Shown here: positions 24,273 through 32,810 of the stretch, one piece after another | Position numbering within the stretch: the stretch's first letter is position 1 | Layout: each line of letters opens with the position of its first letter | Assembly: GCA_965279315.1 (NCBI GenBank) | Contig: OZ257145.1 | Span: forward strand, 1,984,001-2,048,000 | Direction: 5' to 3' | Length of the DNA: 64,000 nucleotides | DNA from: JAPWJZ01 sp965279315 | GTDB taxonomy: Bacteria > Pseudomonadota > Alphaproteobacteria > Micavibrionales > UBA2020 | Made by a program: the position numbers and the translations under genes | Notes under the pieces: model-generated | Seen by the model: only the letters and a program-made list of their open reading frames with translations | The model's database searches: none | Told to the model about the DNA's origin: nothing

Positions 24273-25310
24273 TTATTTCCATTTAACCGGCTTGGGGTTC
24301 AGCGTCTCGTTGCCCATCTGGTGCCAGTAGGGATAGACGGGCGTTTTCGCGGAAGCCTTGTCCAGCACCTCCACCTGTTCCTGCGTCAGGTTCCAGCCGA
24401 CAGCGGCGAGGTTCTGCTTCAGCTGTTCCTCGTTCCGCGCGCCCATGACGACGTTGGAAATGCCGGGGCGTTGCAGCAGCCAGTTCAGCGCGACCTGCGC
24501 CACCGTCTTGCCGGTATCCTTCGCCACCGCATCCAGCGCATCGACGACGGTGTAGAGATATTCGTCATCCACTTCCGGCCCGTGATCGGCGCCGCCACTG
24601 GTGGCCATGCGGCCTTCTTTCGGTTTTTCGCCGCGGCGGATCTTGCCGGTCAGGCGGCCCCAGCCGAGCGGGCTCCAGACCATCGTGCCGAGGCCCTGGT
24701 CGAGGTTGGCGGGCATCAGCTCCCATTCGTAATCACGGCCGACCAGCGAATAGTAACCCTGATACGACACGTATTTCGACCAGCCGTATTTTTCCGCCAC
24801 GTTCTGCGACTTCACGACCTGCCAGCCGGAGAAGTTCGACGCGCCGATATAGCGCACCTTGCCGGCCTTCACGAGGTCGTTGAGCGTGGACATGGTTTCC
24901 TCGACCGGCGTCACGCCGTCGAAGCCGTGCATGAAATACAGGTCGATGTAATCGGTGCCGAGGCGCTTCAGGCTGTCATCGCATTGTTTCAGCAGTTGAT
25001 GGCGCGACGACCCCTGGTCGTTCGGGCCTTCGCCCATGGGGAAGGTCGCCTTGGTCGCGATCAATACCTTGTCGCGGCGTCCCTTGATCGCGCCGCCCAG
25101 CACTTCCTCCGACGCGCCGCTGGAATAGATGTTCGCGGTGTCGAAGAAATTCATGCCGGCATCTAGGCAGACATCGACAAGATGCGTGGCTTCCTTCACA
25201 TCGGTCGTCCCCCATTTGGCGAAGAACTCGCCCTTGCCGCCGAAGGTGCCGGTGCCAAGGCTGAGGACGGGGACTTTAAGGCCGGAGCGGCCAAGCTGGC
25301 GGTATTCCAT
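24273..25310 (-). CDS. aldo/keto reductase
   Basis: About 345 residues. The start at 25310 (M-E-Y-R-Q-L-G-R-S-G) is the common family start, with AAAGGA about 11 bases upstream. The catalytic tetrad is visible: D57 and Y62 in F-F-D-T-A-N-I-Y, K87 in A-T-K-A-T-F, and H128 in Y-F-M-H-G-F-D. The C-terminal NADPH site has V-V-M-G-A-R-N-E-E-Q-L. It reduces an unknown carbonyl substrate with NADPH. Confidence 0.92.
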   Translation of the reverse strand: MEYRQLGRSGLKVPVLSLGTGTFGGKGEFFAKWGTTDVKEATHLVDVCLDAGMNFFDTANIYSSGASEEVLGGAIKGRRDKVLIATKATFPMGEGPNDQGSSRHQLLKQCDDSLKRLGTDYIDLYFMHGFDGVTPVEETMSTLNDLVKAGKVRYIGASNFSGWQVVKSQNVAEKYGWSKYVSYQGYYSLVGRDYEWELMPANLDQGLGTMVWSPLGWGRLTGKIRRGEKPKEGRMATSGGADHGPEVDDEYLYTVVDALDAVAKDTGKTVAQVALNWLLQRPGISNVVMGARNEEQLKQNLAAVGWNLTQEQVEVLDKASAKTPVYPYWHQMGNETLNPKPVKWK

Positions 25311-25397
25311 TGCAGGTGTTCCTTTGAAAATCTGGTGAGGGTCCAAGTCGCCCTTAACCTAGGAACATGCGCGGCGAAGTCAACGGGCTTGGCGGGT

Positions 25398-26072
25398 TTA
25401 AATTTTTGCCATATTGCGCCGAAACCGTGCGCGGGCAGGGGCGGCGACGGGCTTGTCGGTCGACAGGCCGGTTTGCAGGAAGGTACGCATTTCCTGCTTG
25501 TCGTTCTCCGCGCGGCGGCGGGTGTCGACATCCTCCATTACTTTTTCGATCATGCCGATCGCGTCGTCTTCATCCTGCTGGCGGTTCAGCAATTGCGGCG
25601 ATTGCTTGCGGTGGCCGTCGAGCGCGATCAGGGCAAGTCGCGTTTCTTCGCGCGTGCCATTGGCAAGGCCGGTCATTTTCGCTTCTGATTTCTGCATCAG
25701 GTTGAACATGTCGGTCAGCGGCTTGTTGTCGGCCATGATGCTTTCCAGCATCCCGCGCTCGGTGCCTGCGCGTTCGCGCAAGACCTTGACGCCCATGCGC
25801 GCCGAACCGTCGGGGCCGGTGTTCAGCTTGTCGCCGCTTTTCAGCACCAGTTCCATCACGCCCTCGATGCTTTTCAGCAGCGTGGAATTGGCGACCTTGT
25901 CGAATTCTTCCTTGATCGTGTCCAGCTGGATTTTGTAATTACGCTTGAACGTCGCATATTGCGACGCCATGCCCGTATTGCCGCTGACGGCAAAGGAAAT
26001 CTTCGCGATTTTCTGCTCGAGCGTCAGCGCGCTGTCCTGCGCCAGTTGCGCGATGGTGCTGCCCGCCGTCAT
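25398..26072 (-). CDS. tail-family helical protein 8 (last in the operon)
   Basis: A 224-residue, mostly helical protein of unknown function with charged heptad-like stretches and no membrane segment or signal peptide. The core has K-S-E-A-K-M-T-G-L, matching the A-E-x-K-M motif of its siblings. The end is F-L-Q-T-G-L-S-T-D-K-P-V-A-A-P-A-R-A-R-F, then R-R-N-M-A-K-I. Its start overlaps the previous gene's stop as ATGA. It is the last of eight paralogues. Confidence 0.8.
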   Translation of the reverse strand: MTAGSTIAQLAQDSALTLEQKIAKISFAVSGNTGMASQYATFKRNYKIQLDTIKEEFDKVANSTLLKSIEGVMELVLKSGDKLNTGPDGSARMGVKVLRERAGTERGMLESIMADNKPLTDMFNLMQKSEAKMTGLANGTREETRLALIALDGHRKQSPQLLNRQQDEDDAIGMIEKVMEDVDTRRRAENDKQEMRTFLQTGLSTDKPVAAPARARFRRNMAKI

Positions 26073-26791
26073 GGCTGCACCTGCATCTTGCGGAAACGCG
26101 CGGTCGCCGGAGCGGCGAGGGGCTTGCCGCCGGTCGTCAATCCCGCGTCCAGATACTTGTGGAATATTTTTTTCTGCAACGCGACCTGCTGGAGGCCGGC
26201 GATTGTGTCCAGCTGCTTGTCAATATTGTTCAGGATCGTCTCCACGCTGTCCTGAATATTCGTGAAGAATGCCGGGTCGCGGATGTTGCCGAGCATGCGC
26301 AGGGCGGCGCGCGATTCCTCGACGATGATGGAGGGAAGGCGGGATGAGGCTTTTTCCTCCGCCGCCAAAATGGTTTTATAGGTCGCCGTCAGCTGCGCAT
26401 TGGGCGCGGCCATGTCGGCCAGTATCTTTCGCTCCTTCGCCAGCTTCTGGCGCAGCGCGGCGGATTTGACGCGCAGCGGTGCGTTTTCCGATACGTCATC
26501 GTCCGGCTTGCAGGCTGCCGCCTCGGCCGCCAGCGGTTCCACGCGCGTCACCAGGCTCGACTCGCGGATCATGCGTGACTGTTCCTCCAGCGCCTTTTGC
26601 ATGGTGACGATTGGGCGCTTGAATACGTAATAGGGCTCCAGCTGCTGCACCCGTTCCACCGCTGAAACCTCCTGGACGCTGCCCTGCAGCAGGTCGTCAA
26701 TCGCCGCCGCCAGCTGTGCCACGCGCTGTTCTTCGATCAGCGTCGTGTCTGCGGCGATCTCGTTGAAAATATTTTTGACGCTGCCCGTCAT
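26069..26791 (-). CDS. tail-family helical protein 7
   Basis: A 240-residue, mostly helical protein of unknown function. It opens with V-K-N-I-F-N-E-I-A, like the I-F-N-x-A starts of siblings. The core has I-L-A-A-E-E-K-A-S-S-R-L at the A-E-x-K-M position. The end reads K-Y-L-D-A-G-L-T-T-G-G-K-P-L-A-A-P-A-T-A, then R-F-R-K-M-Q-V-Q-P. It overlaps both neighbours by ATGA. Confidence 0.8.
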   Translation of the reverse strand: MTGSVKNIFNEIAADTTLIEEQRVAQLAAAIDDLLQGSVQEVSAVERVQQLEPYYVFKRPIVTMQKALEEQSRMIRESSLVTRVEPLAAEAAACKPDDDVSENAPLRVKSAALRQKLAKERKILADMAAPNAQLTATYKTILAAEEKASSRLPSIIVEESRAALRMLGNIRDPAFFTNIQDSVETILNNIDKQLDTIAGLQQVALQKKIFHKYLDAGLTTGGKPLAAPATARFRKMQVQP

Positions 26792-27450
26792 GATATACCC
26801 CGGCGGAAACGCGCAGGCGCGGGCGCGGTCACGGGTTTGTCGGTCGACATACGGCCTGTACCCAGGAAATCACGTAATTCGTCCATTTCCGCCTCGCGCC
26901 GTTGATGGTCGCGCACGTCGCTCAAAGTATTCCACGCCATGCCGATCGCGTCGAACGTATCCTGCAGCCTGTTTTCAAATTTGGGGAGCTCCGTTTCGAT
27001 TTTGCGGAGATCGGTCACAGCGGCGCTGCTTTCATTCCGCATATCGTGGGCGACAGCGACCATGAAGTCTTCCGTTGCCTGCAGCAGCTTGAAGTTTTCG
27101 GTCAGCGGCTTTATGGCGGCCTGTATGTCCTGCAACATCGCGCGGCCTTCGGAGGCGCGGGCCTCGAAATTGCGCAAGCTGCGGGCATGGTCTTCCGCTT
27201 CGCCGGCGGCAAGGCCGTCCACCAGAATAGCTTCGGCGACCTGCTCTACTTCCGACAGTAAGGAGGATTTGAAAAGATTTTCGGCGTCAACCTTCAGGTC
27301 CTGAAATTTTGTTTTGTGCCCGTTCCTCAGCGTGACGTATTCGTCCATCCGTTGTGTATCGCCCTTGGCGGCGAAGGACATTTCTGTCGCTTTCTGGACA
27401 GGGGTCAGGCCCGCATCGTTAAAGGTATCGGTGATGCTGCGTGTTGTCAC
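26788..27450 (-). CDS. tail-family helical protein 6
   Basis: A 220-residue helical protein, closest to protein 8: both have the layout A-K-G-D-T / S-G-N-T near residue 30, K-P-L-T near residue 120 and D-A-I-G-M near residue 175. Its opening is I-T-D-T-F-N-D-A-G. The end is F-L-G-T-G-R-M-S-T-D-K-P-V-T-A-P-A-P-A-R, then F-R-R-G-I-S. It overlaps both neighbours by ATGA. The function is unknown. Confidence 0.8.
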   Translation of the reverse strand: MTTRSITDTFNDAGLTPVQKATEMSFAAKGDTQRMDEYVTLRNGHKTKFQDLKVDAENLFKSSLLSEVEQVAEAILVDGLAAGEAEDHARSLRNFEARASEGRAMLQDIQAAIKPLTENFKLLQATEDFMVAVAHDMRNESSAAVTDLRKIETELPKFENRLQDTFDAIGMAWNTLSDVRDHQRREAEMDELRDFLGTGRMSTDKPVTAPAPARFRRGIS

Positions 27451-28121
27451 GGCTTCACCTGCGGCTTGCGCGTGAAGCGGGCGGTTGCAGGGGCGGCGAG
27501 GGGTTTGGCGGTCGCGGGGCGGGCATCCAGATATCGCTCCAGCTCCGCCTGCAGCTTCGTCGGCTTGCCATCCTGTGCGGCGATGGTTTTCTCCAGGGCC
27601 CGCTGCGCAAGGTCGAGGTAATGATCGCGGTGGGTTTCCGTCGCTTCTTCCAGCTGGTGCAGCGTGCCTTGATCCAGCAGCTTGTCATGCGTCTGGCGCG
27701 TGAGGATCTTGCTGTCCTGCGGGAAGCGGCGCATCCCGCCCTCGGCCAGTTTAATGCTGTTCATCGTCTGCGTCATGGCAATGCGCTGCACATCCAGCTG
27801 CGCGGTCAGCGTCGCTTCGGCCGCGACCTTTTCGGCCATGGCGTCGAGTGTTGCTTTCACGGCATCCGTATCGAACGTCTTGTCATCCAGCTGGCGGGCG
27901 AGTTTTTTATGCAGGCCGGTGATATCCGGATTCTGCAACTGTGCGCGTATGGCGGCGCGGTGCGCATCGACAGCGGCATCCCATTCGGCGCGGTATGCGC
28001 GGTAGGCATCTTTCGCCGGTGCGCCGGAATTGTACAGCGCAGCCGCTTCGGTCGCGCGTTTCACGTTGTCCTTCACGGCATCGTTGAAGATATCGCGGAA
28101 ATTTTGCGCGGAAACCGTCAT
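27447..28121 (-). CDS. tail-family helical protein 5
   Basis: A 224-residue helical protein of unknown function. It opens with F-R-D-I-F-N-D-A-V and has S-I-K-L-A-E-G-G-M-R-R-F at the core motif position. The end is Y-L-D-A-R-P-A-T-A-K-P-L-A-A-P-A-T-A-R-F, then T-R-K-P-Q-V-K-P. It overlaps both neighbours by ATGA. It is rich in Ala, Lys and Glu with no Cys. Confidence 0.8.
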   Translation of the reverse strand: MTVSAQNFRDIFNDAVKDNVKRATEAAALYNSGAPAKDAYRAYRAEWDAAVDAHRAAIRAQLQNPDITGLHKKLARQLDDKTFDTDAVKATLDAMAEKVAAEATLTAQLDVQRIAMTQTMNSIKLAEGGMRRFPQDSKILTRQTHDKLLDQGTLHQLEEATETHRDHYLDLAQRALEKTIAAQDGKPTKLQAELERYLDARPATAKPLAAPATARFTRKPQVKP

Positions 28122-28783
28122 GGCTGAACCTGCGGTTTGCGGAAACGCGCGGTGGCGGGCGCGGCCAGCGGTTCCGCCGTGATAAAACCGTTGCGCAGAT
28201 AGGCGTTTAAAGCGTTGCGCGCCGTTTGTTCCTGCAGCGGCACATCATCCTGCAAATGACTGATGCGCCTTGTGGCGTCATCCTTGATGCGCGCATAGGA
28301 CGACACGCGCCCACGCCGCACGCGGTCGATGCTGCCGGTTACCGACGTGTCCTGCAGTTTTTGCAGTGTCGCGCGCGTGGCATCTACCGCGTGGCTGTCA
28401 CGTTCCATCTTGATCTCCGCCATCACAACCGCGCCGAATGCGCTGCGCAGGCTGTCTTGTTCGGTCGAATGGTCTTTCACCGCCTGCTCGTTCGCGTCGA
28501 CCTTGGCGGTCAATGCCTCGAGCCCCGAAATAAGGTCCTCCACCCCGCCCGGCATGTTGCGCTGGAAATCATTCAGCGCCTTTTCAAGCGCCGACTGGGT
28601 CAGCAGTTCTTCGGTCTTCGCTGCGTGGCGTTCATAGCGCGCCTGCAGGTCGCTGCGGAACAGGCCGTAACCGAATTTCGCGGCGTCGTTGTCGTTATAG
28701 ATTTCCGCTATTTTCTGGCCGCGCGCGTTGGTCGCGAGCGTTGAATCATCCAGGATGGCGGTATATTCGGCGGTGGAGATCAT
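28118..28783 (-). CDS. tail-family helical protein 4
   Basis: A 221-residue helical protein of unknown function. The core has V-V-M-A-E-I-K-M-E-R. The end is Y-L-R-N-G-F-I-T-A-E-P-L-A-A-P-A-T-A-R-F, then R-K-P-Q-V-Q-P, the best match to the family consensus. It overlaps both neighbours by ATGA. Confidence 0.8.
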   Translation of the reverse strand: MISTAEYTAILDDSTLATNARGQKIAEIYNDNDAAKFGYGLFRSDLQARYERHAAKTEELLTQSALEKALNDFQRNMPGGVEDLISGLEALTAKVDANEQAVKDHSTEQDSLRSAFGAVVMAEIKMERDSHAVDATRATLQKLQDTSVTGSIDRVRRGRVSSYARIKDDATRRISHLQDDVPLQEQTARNALNAYLRNGFITAEPLAAPATARFRKPQVQP

Positions 28784-29448
28784 GGCGTGGGCGTTTCTTT
28801 CTTCTTGAACCTGGCGGTCGCAGGCGCGGGCATGGGGGCGGCGACGGCGGGCCCTGATTTCAGGTAATCGCCGAAGGCGGTCTTTTCCGCTTTTTCGGCA
28901 TTGTCGATTTCGATGGCGCGCAGCAGCCCTTCAAGATCCTGGATCGTCCGTTCCTGCATCCCGCTGCCGATTTCGGCGGCGGCAATCTGCCCGTGGAACT
29001 GCATCAGGTTGCCCTTGGCGTCTTTCGTGTGGCGCAGGATTTCGGCGTCGAACCCGTTCATCTTCGCCTCTGCCAGCGACAGGATGTTGAACAGCTGCGA
29101 CAGGGAATCCAGATTGGGCTTCAGCCGTTCCATATCGGATTTTTCGGTGACGTGCTGGGTCTTGAGGCCGGCGAGTTTTTTCTGTTCCGCCGTCACTTCG
29201 GCGGGCGTCAGCGCGCCGCCGCTATGGCCGATCAGGTCGTTGATCGCCATCAGGTTCTGCGACAGGCGCGACTGGCCCATCACGATCGCCTTCGTCATGG
29301 CGACGCTCGCGCGGTCGTCCTGCGTCTGCTTGAAATCCATGTAGTCTTTCGCGTTTTCCGCGCCGGCATTAAAGGCGTTCGCGACCATGTCGGCGCGCTC
29401 GGTCAGGCCCAGATGCCCGGCAAAAACGATGGCGGCATAATCCTTCAT
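28780..29448 (-). CDS. tail-family helical protein 3
   Basis: A 222-residue helical protein of unknown function. It opens M-K-D-Y-A-A-I, like the next sibling's M-T-G-Y-A-A-I, and has V-A-N-A-F-N-A-G near residue 25. The core motif is S-L-A-E-A-K-M-N-G-F. The end is Y-L-K-S-G-P-A-V-A-A-P-M-P-A-P-A-T-A-R-F, then K-K-K-E-T-P-T-P. It overlaps both neighbours by ATGA. Confidence 0.8.
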   Translation of the reverse strand: MKDYAAIVFAGHLGLTERADMVANAFNAGAENAKDYMDFKQTQDDRASVAMTKAIVMGQSRLSQNLMAINDLIGHSGGALTPAEVTAEQKKLAGLKTQHVTEKSDMERLKPNLDSLSQLFNILSLAEAKMNGFDAEILRHTKDAKGNLMQFHGQIAAAEIGSGMQERTIQDLEGLLRAIEIDNAEKAEKTAFGDYLKSGPAVAAPMPAPATARFKKKETPTP

Positions 29449-30026
29449 GGCTGCACCGCCTTGGGTTTACGCGTGAAGCGCGCCGTTTTCGGGGCGCTGA
29501 CGGCGGCAGCCGTCGAGATGCCGGATTTCAGGTAGGCGGCGAGGTTGATGCGCTGTTCACGCTGCATCATGTCTTTTTCCTGTTCGTCGAGCGCGCGGTC
29601 GCGCGCCGACAGGGCATCGGTCATATCCTTTACGCGCTGCGCGTTGGCATCGAGCTCTTCAACGGTGTCCTGCATATTGACAAGATTGATGTTCGACCAG
29701 CCCTTCATTTTTTTCTCCGCGCCCAGCAGCACCGCCAGCACGTTCTGCACGGCGGCGATATCGCCCGATGCCTGTTCGAGGTCGTGCCTGTGCTGTTGCA
29801 CCCTTGCGCGCTGCGCCGGGATATCGTTCTGCGCATCTCCCGTATCCGCCTGCGCCTTGCCCATGTTGAAGACATGCTGGTGCAGCTTTCCGGCGCGCGA
29901 GACATGCGTCAGCCGGAATTCCGTGTACAGGTTGGGGTTCGGGGTGACGTTGAAAAGCTGGGCGATCTGCTGGGCGCGTTCGTCTGCACCCGCATTGCCG
30001 GCAAGGATGGCGGCGTAACCGGTCAT
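29445..30026 (-). CDS. tail-family helical protein 2
   Basis: At 193 residues it is the shortest member. It opens M-T-G-Y-A-A-I-L-A-G, and I-A-Q-L-F-N-V matches the I-F-N element. The core motif is L-L-G-A-E-K-K-M-K-G-W. The end is Y-L-K-S-G-I-S-T-A-A-A-V-S-A-P-K-T-A-R-F, then T-R-K-P-K-A-V-Q-P. The A-P-K-T-A-R-F-T-R-K part is identical to the LRR-like protein at 82-1050. It overlaps both neighbours by ATGA. Confidence 0.8.
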   Translation of the reverse strand: MTGYAAILAGNAGADERAQQIAQLFNVTPNPNLYTEFRLTHVSRAGKLHQHVFNMGKAQADTGDAQNDIPAQRARVQQHRHDLEQASGDIAAVQNVLAVLLGAEKKMKGWSNINLVNMQDTVEELDANAQRVKDMTDALSARDRALDEQEKDMMQREQRINLAAYLKSGISTAAAVSAPKTARFTRKPKAVQP

Positions 30027-30694
30027 GGCTGCACCCGTTTTGCGGGAAATCTGGCCGTGCCGGGTGCTGTCGTGCGGCTGCCCGTGCCGCCCTTGATGTA
30101 ACCGGCCACGGCTTTTGCACGCGCGCGGTTTTCGTTATTTTCCTGCATCTGCTGCAGCGTATCCCGCAGCGCATTCAATTTTTCGTCCAGCGCGGGCATG
30201 TTGTCCTCGTGCGATTTCAGCATGCCGAACTGCGCCTGCACCATGTTCTTCGCGTTTTCGGTCTCAATGCGGTGCGGCTGCGGATAGGTTTTGATCACGC
30301 CTTCCGCAGTCGTCAGGATGATGAAGGTGTTCGCGAGGTTTGTTGTTTCCGACGCAAGCGCCGCGCCGTCGATTTTTTCCTGCAGCGCGCGGCGGCGCAA
30401 TTGGTCGAGCATCTCACGGGCATCGGCGATCATGCCGGCATCGGCATTTTTCGCAGCGGCGATTTTTTGCGCCAGCGTTGCCACATCATCCGGCAGGGGA
30501 GAATTTCCCAGCTGCGCGACGCGCTTCTCCAGCGCATTGGCCGCGCTGAATTGCGTCGCGCGGAACGACCGGTATTCATCGCGCCCGCCGTCGTAATCCT
30601 CGCTCACCATGCGCGCACGCTCCAGCTGCGAGAAGTCCTGATAAAGGACGTAATCGAAGCGGTTGGGGGAGGCGGGTTGTGATGTGTCGGGCAT
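30023..30694 (-). CDS. tail-family helical protein 1 (first in the operon)
   Basis: A 223-residue helical protein, the most divergent member. The core has I-I-L-T-T-A-E-G-V-I-K-T-Y. The end is Y-I-K-G-G-T-G-S-R-T-T-A-P-G-T-A-R-F, then P-A-K-R-V-Q-P. It is the first gene of the eight-gene unit; the AT-rich 130 bp upstream (30695-30823) must hold the promoter, though no clean -35/-10 pair is obvious. The next gene overlaps its stop as ATGA. Confidence 0.8.
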   Translation of the reverse strand: MPDTSQPASPNRFDYVLYQDFSQLERARMVSEDYDGGRDEYRSFRATQFSAANALEKRVAQLGNSPLPDDVATLAQKIAAAKNADAGMIADAREMLDQLRRRALQEKIDGAALASETTNLANTFIILTTAEGVIKTYPQPHRIETENAKNMVQAQFGMLKSHEDNMPALDEKLNALRDTLQQMQENNENRARAKAVAGYIKGGTGSRTTAPGTARFPAKRVQP

Positions 30695-30823
30695 GGTTTT
30701 TCAACTCTGAAATCGCTGAGTGAATATACACTAAAGTTATGAAAATAGGAAGGTTATAATTTATTGTAATTTCAGATGCTTAATTATCCTGAAACCGAGC
30801 ATTTGTTGCGGTGCAAACTTAAA

Positions 30824-31318
30824 TTAGCGCAGGCCCGGGTTTGGCCCGCCGCCCCAATCCTCCAGCCACAGCCCCGGTTTTTCGGATTTGAAGCGGGCGC
30901 AGAGGGCGATGCAATCAAAGGCGGCGGGGCTGCTGGCTGCGTCCATCACGATCACCTCGATGCCCCGTGCGCGCATGAATTTGATGGTTTCATCGGATGA
31001 TGCGTTTTGAACATCGGCCACCACCACGCGCGGGATGCCGAATTGCGCAATCGTTCCCGTGCACATGAAGCAGGGCTGCAGCGTTGTATACATCGTCGTG
31101 TTGTGGCGGTTGGTCATTCTTCCGGCGGCGCGCAGTGCAGCCATTTCGCCGTGGACGGTGGGGTTGCCTTCCTGCACCAGCGCGTTGTGGCCTGCGCCCA
31201 AAACCTTGCCCGTATCATTATCGACCAGCACGCCGCCGATGGGGCAGCCGCCTTCGCTGTATCCCTTGAACGCCTGTTCATAGGCGAGGCGCATGTATTT
31301 TTCATGGTCGGCTGTCAT
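30824..31318 (-). CDS. nucleoside/cytosine deaminase-family zinc enzyme
   Basis: A 164-residue CDA-fold deaminase. Zinc ligands are H56 in V-H-G-E-M (E58 is the proton shuttle) and C83/C86 in P-C-F-M-C. The context T-T-L-Q-P-C-F-M-C-T-G-T-I and H-G-E-M-A-A-L-R-A-A-G-R resembles yeast-type cytosine deaminase more than TadA. The substrate is probably a free base or nucleoside. It is a single gene. Confidence 0.87.
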   Translation of the reverse strand: MTADHEKYMRLAYEQAFKGYSEGGCPIGGVLVDNDTGKVLGAGHNALVQEGNPTVHGEMAALRAAGRMTNRHNTTMYTTLQPCFMCTGTIAQFGIPRVVVADVQNASSDETIKFMRARGIEVIVMDAASSPAAFDCIALCARFKSEKPGLWLEDWGGGPNPGLR

Positions 31319-31430
31319 GGCGGCTTCCTTTTCTGCTATCCTGACAGGGCGTGGATGCGCTGAAAAGCAGGGAATTATTTCACCCGCATGCGCGTTGGAC
31401 GTATAGCTGATTTATAAAAGGATATGCCCC

Positions 31431-31802
31431 ATGCGCTTGTTATTGATCGCCTTTACCTTCGCCGTTGTCAGCCTGACCAGCGCGGTTGTTTTCGCCGAAG
31501 ACGCGGTCAAGAACATCGACATCACCGAAGAGGCCGCGATTGCCGATGCGGCGGCGGTTTCCGGCATCCTTTCCACCCTCACCAAAGACGTCACGGCCTG
31601 CGCGCAGGTGAACGAACCCCCCGCCGAATGCCAGTGCAAATACAAGGATCTGCTGGGCCAGCTGAAAACCGCCTCTGACGCCGCGCTGAAAAAACACCCG
31701 GAATGGGCAGGGGCGATGGTTAATTACCGTACCGCCGGCGAAACCGAGGGCGCGAGCGTTTCCTTCCCCGGCGTCGCGGAGCAGCTGAAAATCTGTAAAT
31801 AA
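31431..31802 (+). CDS. small secreted protein with four cysteines
   Basis: A 123-residue protein with a clear signal peptide (hydrophobic residues 3-20, cleavage after V-F-A). The mature part has four cysteines (T-A-C-A, A-E-C-Q-C, K-I-C-K), suggesting disulfides in the periplasm. AAAGGA lies 8 bases before the start. No family is recognised. Confidence 0.75.
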   Translation: MRLLLIAFTFAVVSLTSAVVFAEDAVKNIDITEEAAIADAAAVSGILSTLTKDVTACAQVNEPPAECQCKYKDLLGQLKTASDAALKKHPEWAGAMVNYRTAGETEGASVSFPGVAEQLKICK

Positions 31803-31832
31803 TTGACATTTACCACGGGTTTTCCGTATATT
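31803..31832 (+). promoter_or_regulatory. strong sigma70-type promoter
   Basis: TTGACA (31803-31808), an 18-bp spacer, TATATT (31827-31832). It lies directly after the stop of the secreted protein gene and 30 bp before the next start. Confidence 0.75.
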
Positions 31833-31862
31833 GCCGTCCTAACGGCATAGAGGAGTAACCCA

Positions 31863-32246
31863 ATGACCGCAAATACCAAACTCAACCAACTGATTTCGGC
31901 ATACGCCATCCATCTCGAAAAAAACGTGAAAGACGCGGTCAACCCGCGCGTGCCCGCAGCGGCCAGCCTGCTGCGCATCGCCTTCCGCACGGTTGCGACC
32001 GGCGACCGTTTGCTCACGAAAATATATGATGAACTCGGCTGGGACAAATTCGAGCCCAACCCGCATGATCGCGCGCGCGAACTCGCCGACCTCGCCGAAA
32101 AAAACGGCAACACCAAAACGGCGGCAAGCCTCCGCCAGTCGCTCGCCACTTTCGATCGCATTGCGGGCGCGGCCAAAAACAACCTGCCCGAAGGCACCGG
32201 CACCTATAAAGTGCTGCGCGAGATCAAAAAACTGAAATTGGGCTGA
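31863..32246 (+). CDS. hypothetical protein, 127 aa
   Basis: An unrecognised helical, basic, soluble protein. AGGAG lies 9 bases upstream, and it has its own strong promoter at 31803. It ends K-K-L-K-L-G. There is no signal peptide. A weak GC hairpin plus six T at 32446-32466 is the nearest downstream terminator. Confidence 0.7.
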   Translation: MTANTKLNQLISAYAIHLEKNVKDAVNPRVPAAASLLRIAFRTVATGDRLLTKIYDELGWDKFEPNPHDRARELADLAEKNGNTKTAASLRQSLATFDRIAGAAKNNLPEGTGTYKVLREIKKLKLG

Positions 32247-32445
32247 TAGGCCGGTTTAGCAGTTTGCATGTGGCTGGAAATGAAGGATTAAATTTTCAGC
32301 GCGGCAGTTTTGCGCCCATTTTCGCGGTGTTTTGCGTGCGATTTGTGTCGTTTTCAGACACTACCCGTTTTGAATTTCGTTGTGATTTCAATGGGTTATA
32401 AAACGCGCGTTTAAAACGGGTATTGTTTTAAATCAATGGGTTATG

Positions 32446-32466
32446 AGGCGCGAAACGCGCTTTTTT
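32446..32466 (+). terminator. possible terminator
   Basis: GCGCG (32448-32452), AAA, CGCGC (32456-32460), then six T. The stem is short, and it lies 200 bp after the nearest plus-strand gene. Confidence 0.5.
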
Positions 32467-32483
32467 GACCTGATTTTACCACG

Positions 32484-32556
32484 GTCATTCCGAGCGCAGC
32501 GAAGAATCCCCCTTATCGCCGAGGGAAGGGAGATCCTTCGCTGCGCTCAGGATGAC
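32484..32556. repeat. GAGCGCAGCGAAG palindromic repeat, family C copy 1
   Basis: GTCATTCCGAGCGCAGCGAA at the left pairs with TTCGCTGCGCTCAGGATGAC at the right, around a 33-bp centre. Confidence 0.75.
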
Positions 32557-32570
32557 ACGCAGGTTGAACC

Positions 32571-32647
32571 GTCATCCCGAGCGCAGCGAGGGATCTTCCC
32601 CGTTCACCGCCAAAGATTCCTCAGTCGCTGCGCTCCATCGGAATGGC
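32571..32647. repeat. GAGCGCAGCGAGG palindromic repeat, family C copy 2
   Basis: The left arm GTCATCCCGAGCGCAGCGA is close to copy 1. The right arm (CTGCGCTCCATCGGAATGGC) is decayed. Confidence 0.6.
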
Positions 32648-32662
32648 AAAGCGCGAGAAAGA

Positions 32663-32758
32663 CATACCGACGAAAGACGGTATCCAGTTTATAAAATACC
32701 TACAGCAATATTTAGAGATAGCAGTTGTATAAACTGGATCCCGATTTTCATCGGGATG
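32663..32758. repeat. nested palindromic repeat, family A copy 3
   Basis: The same three-part layout as 13619-13714. Internal arms read CCAGTTTATA and TATAAACTGG: a base pair differs from copy 1 (TTGATA/TATCAA) but pairing is kept. The 5' hairpin has also changed on both sides of its loop. Confidence 0.85.
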
Positions 32759-32810
32759 GGCGCGCGTTGCGCGCAGGCACGGCGCACGCGATGCAATCCA
32801 CAACCAGCGT

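Noticed and set aside
25398..30694. Eight-gene operon as a phage tail or type VI secretion cluster
   Set aside because: No baseplate, sheath, ATPase, portal or lysis gene is nearby, and all eight products are variants of one small helical protein.
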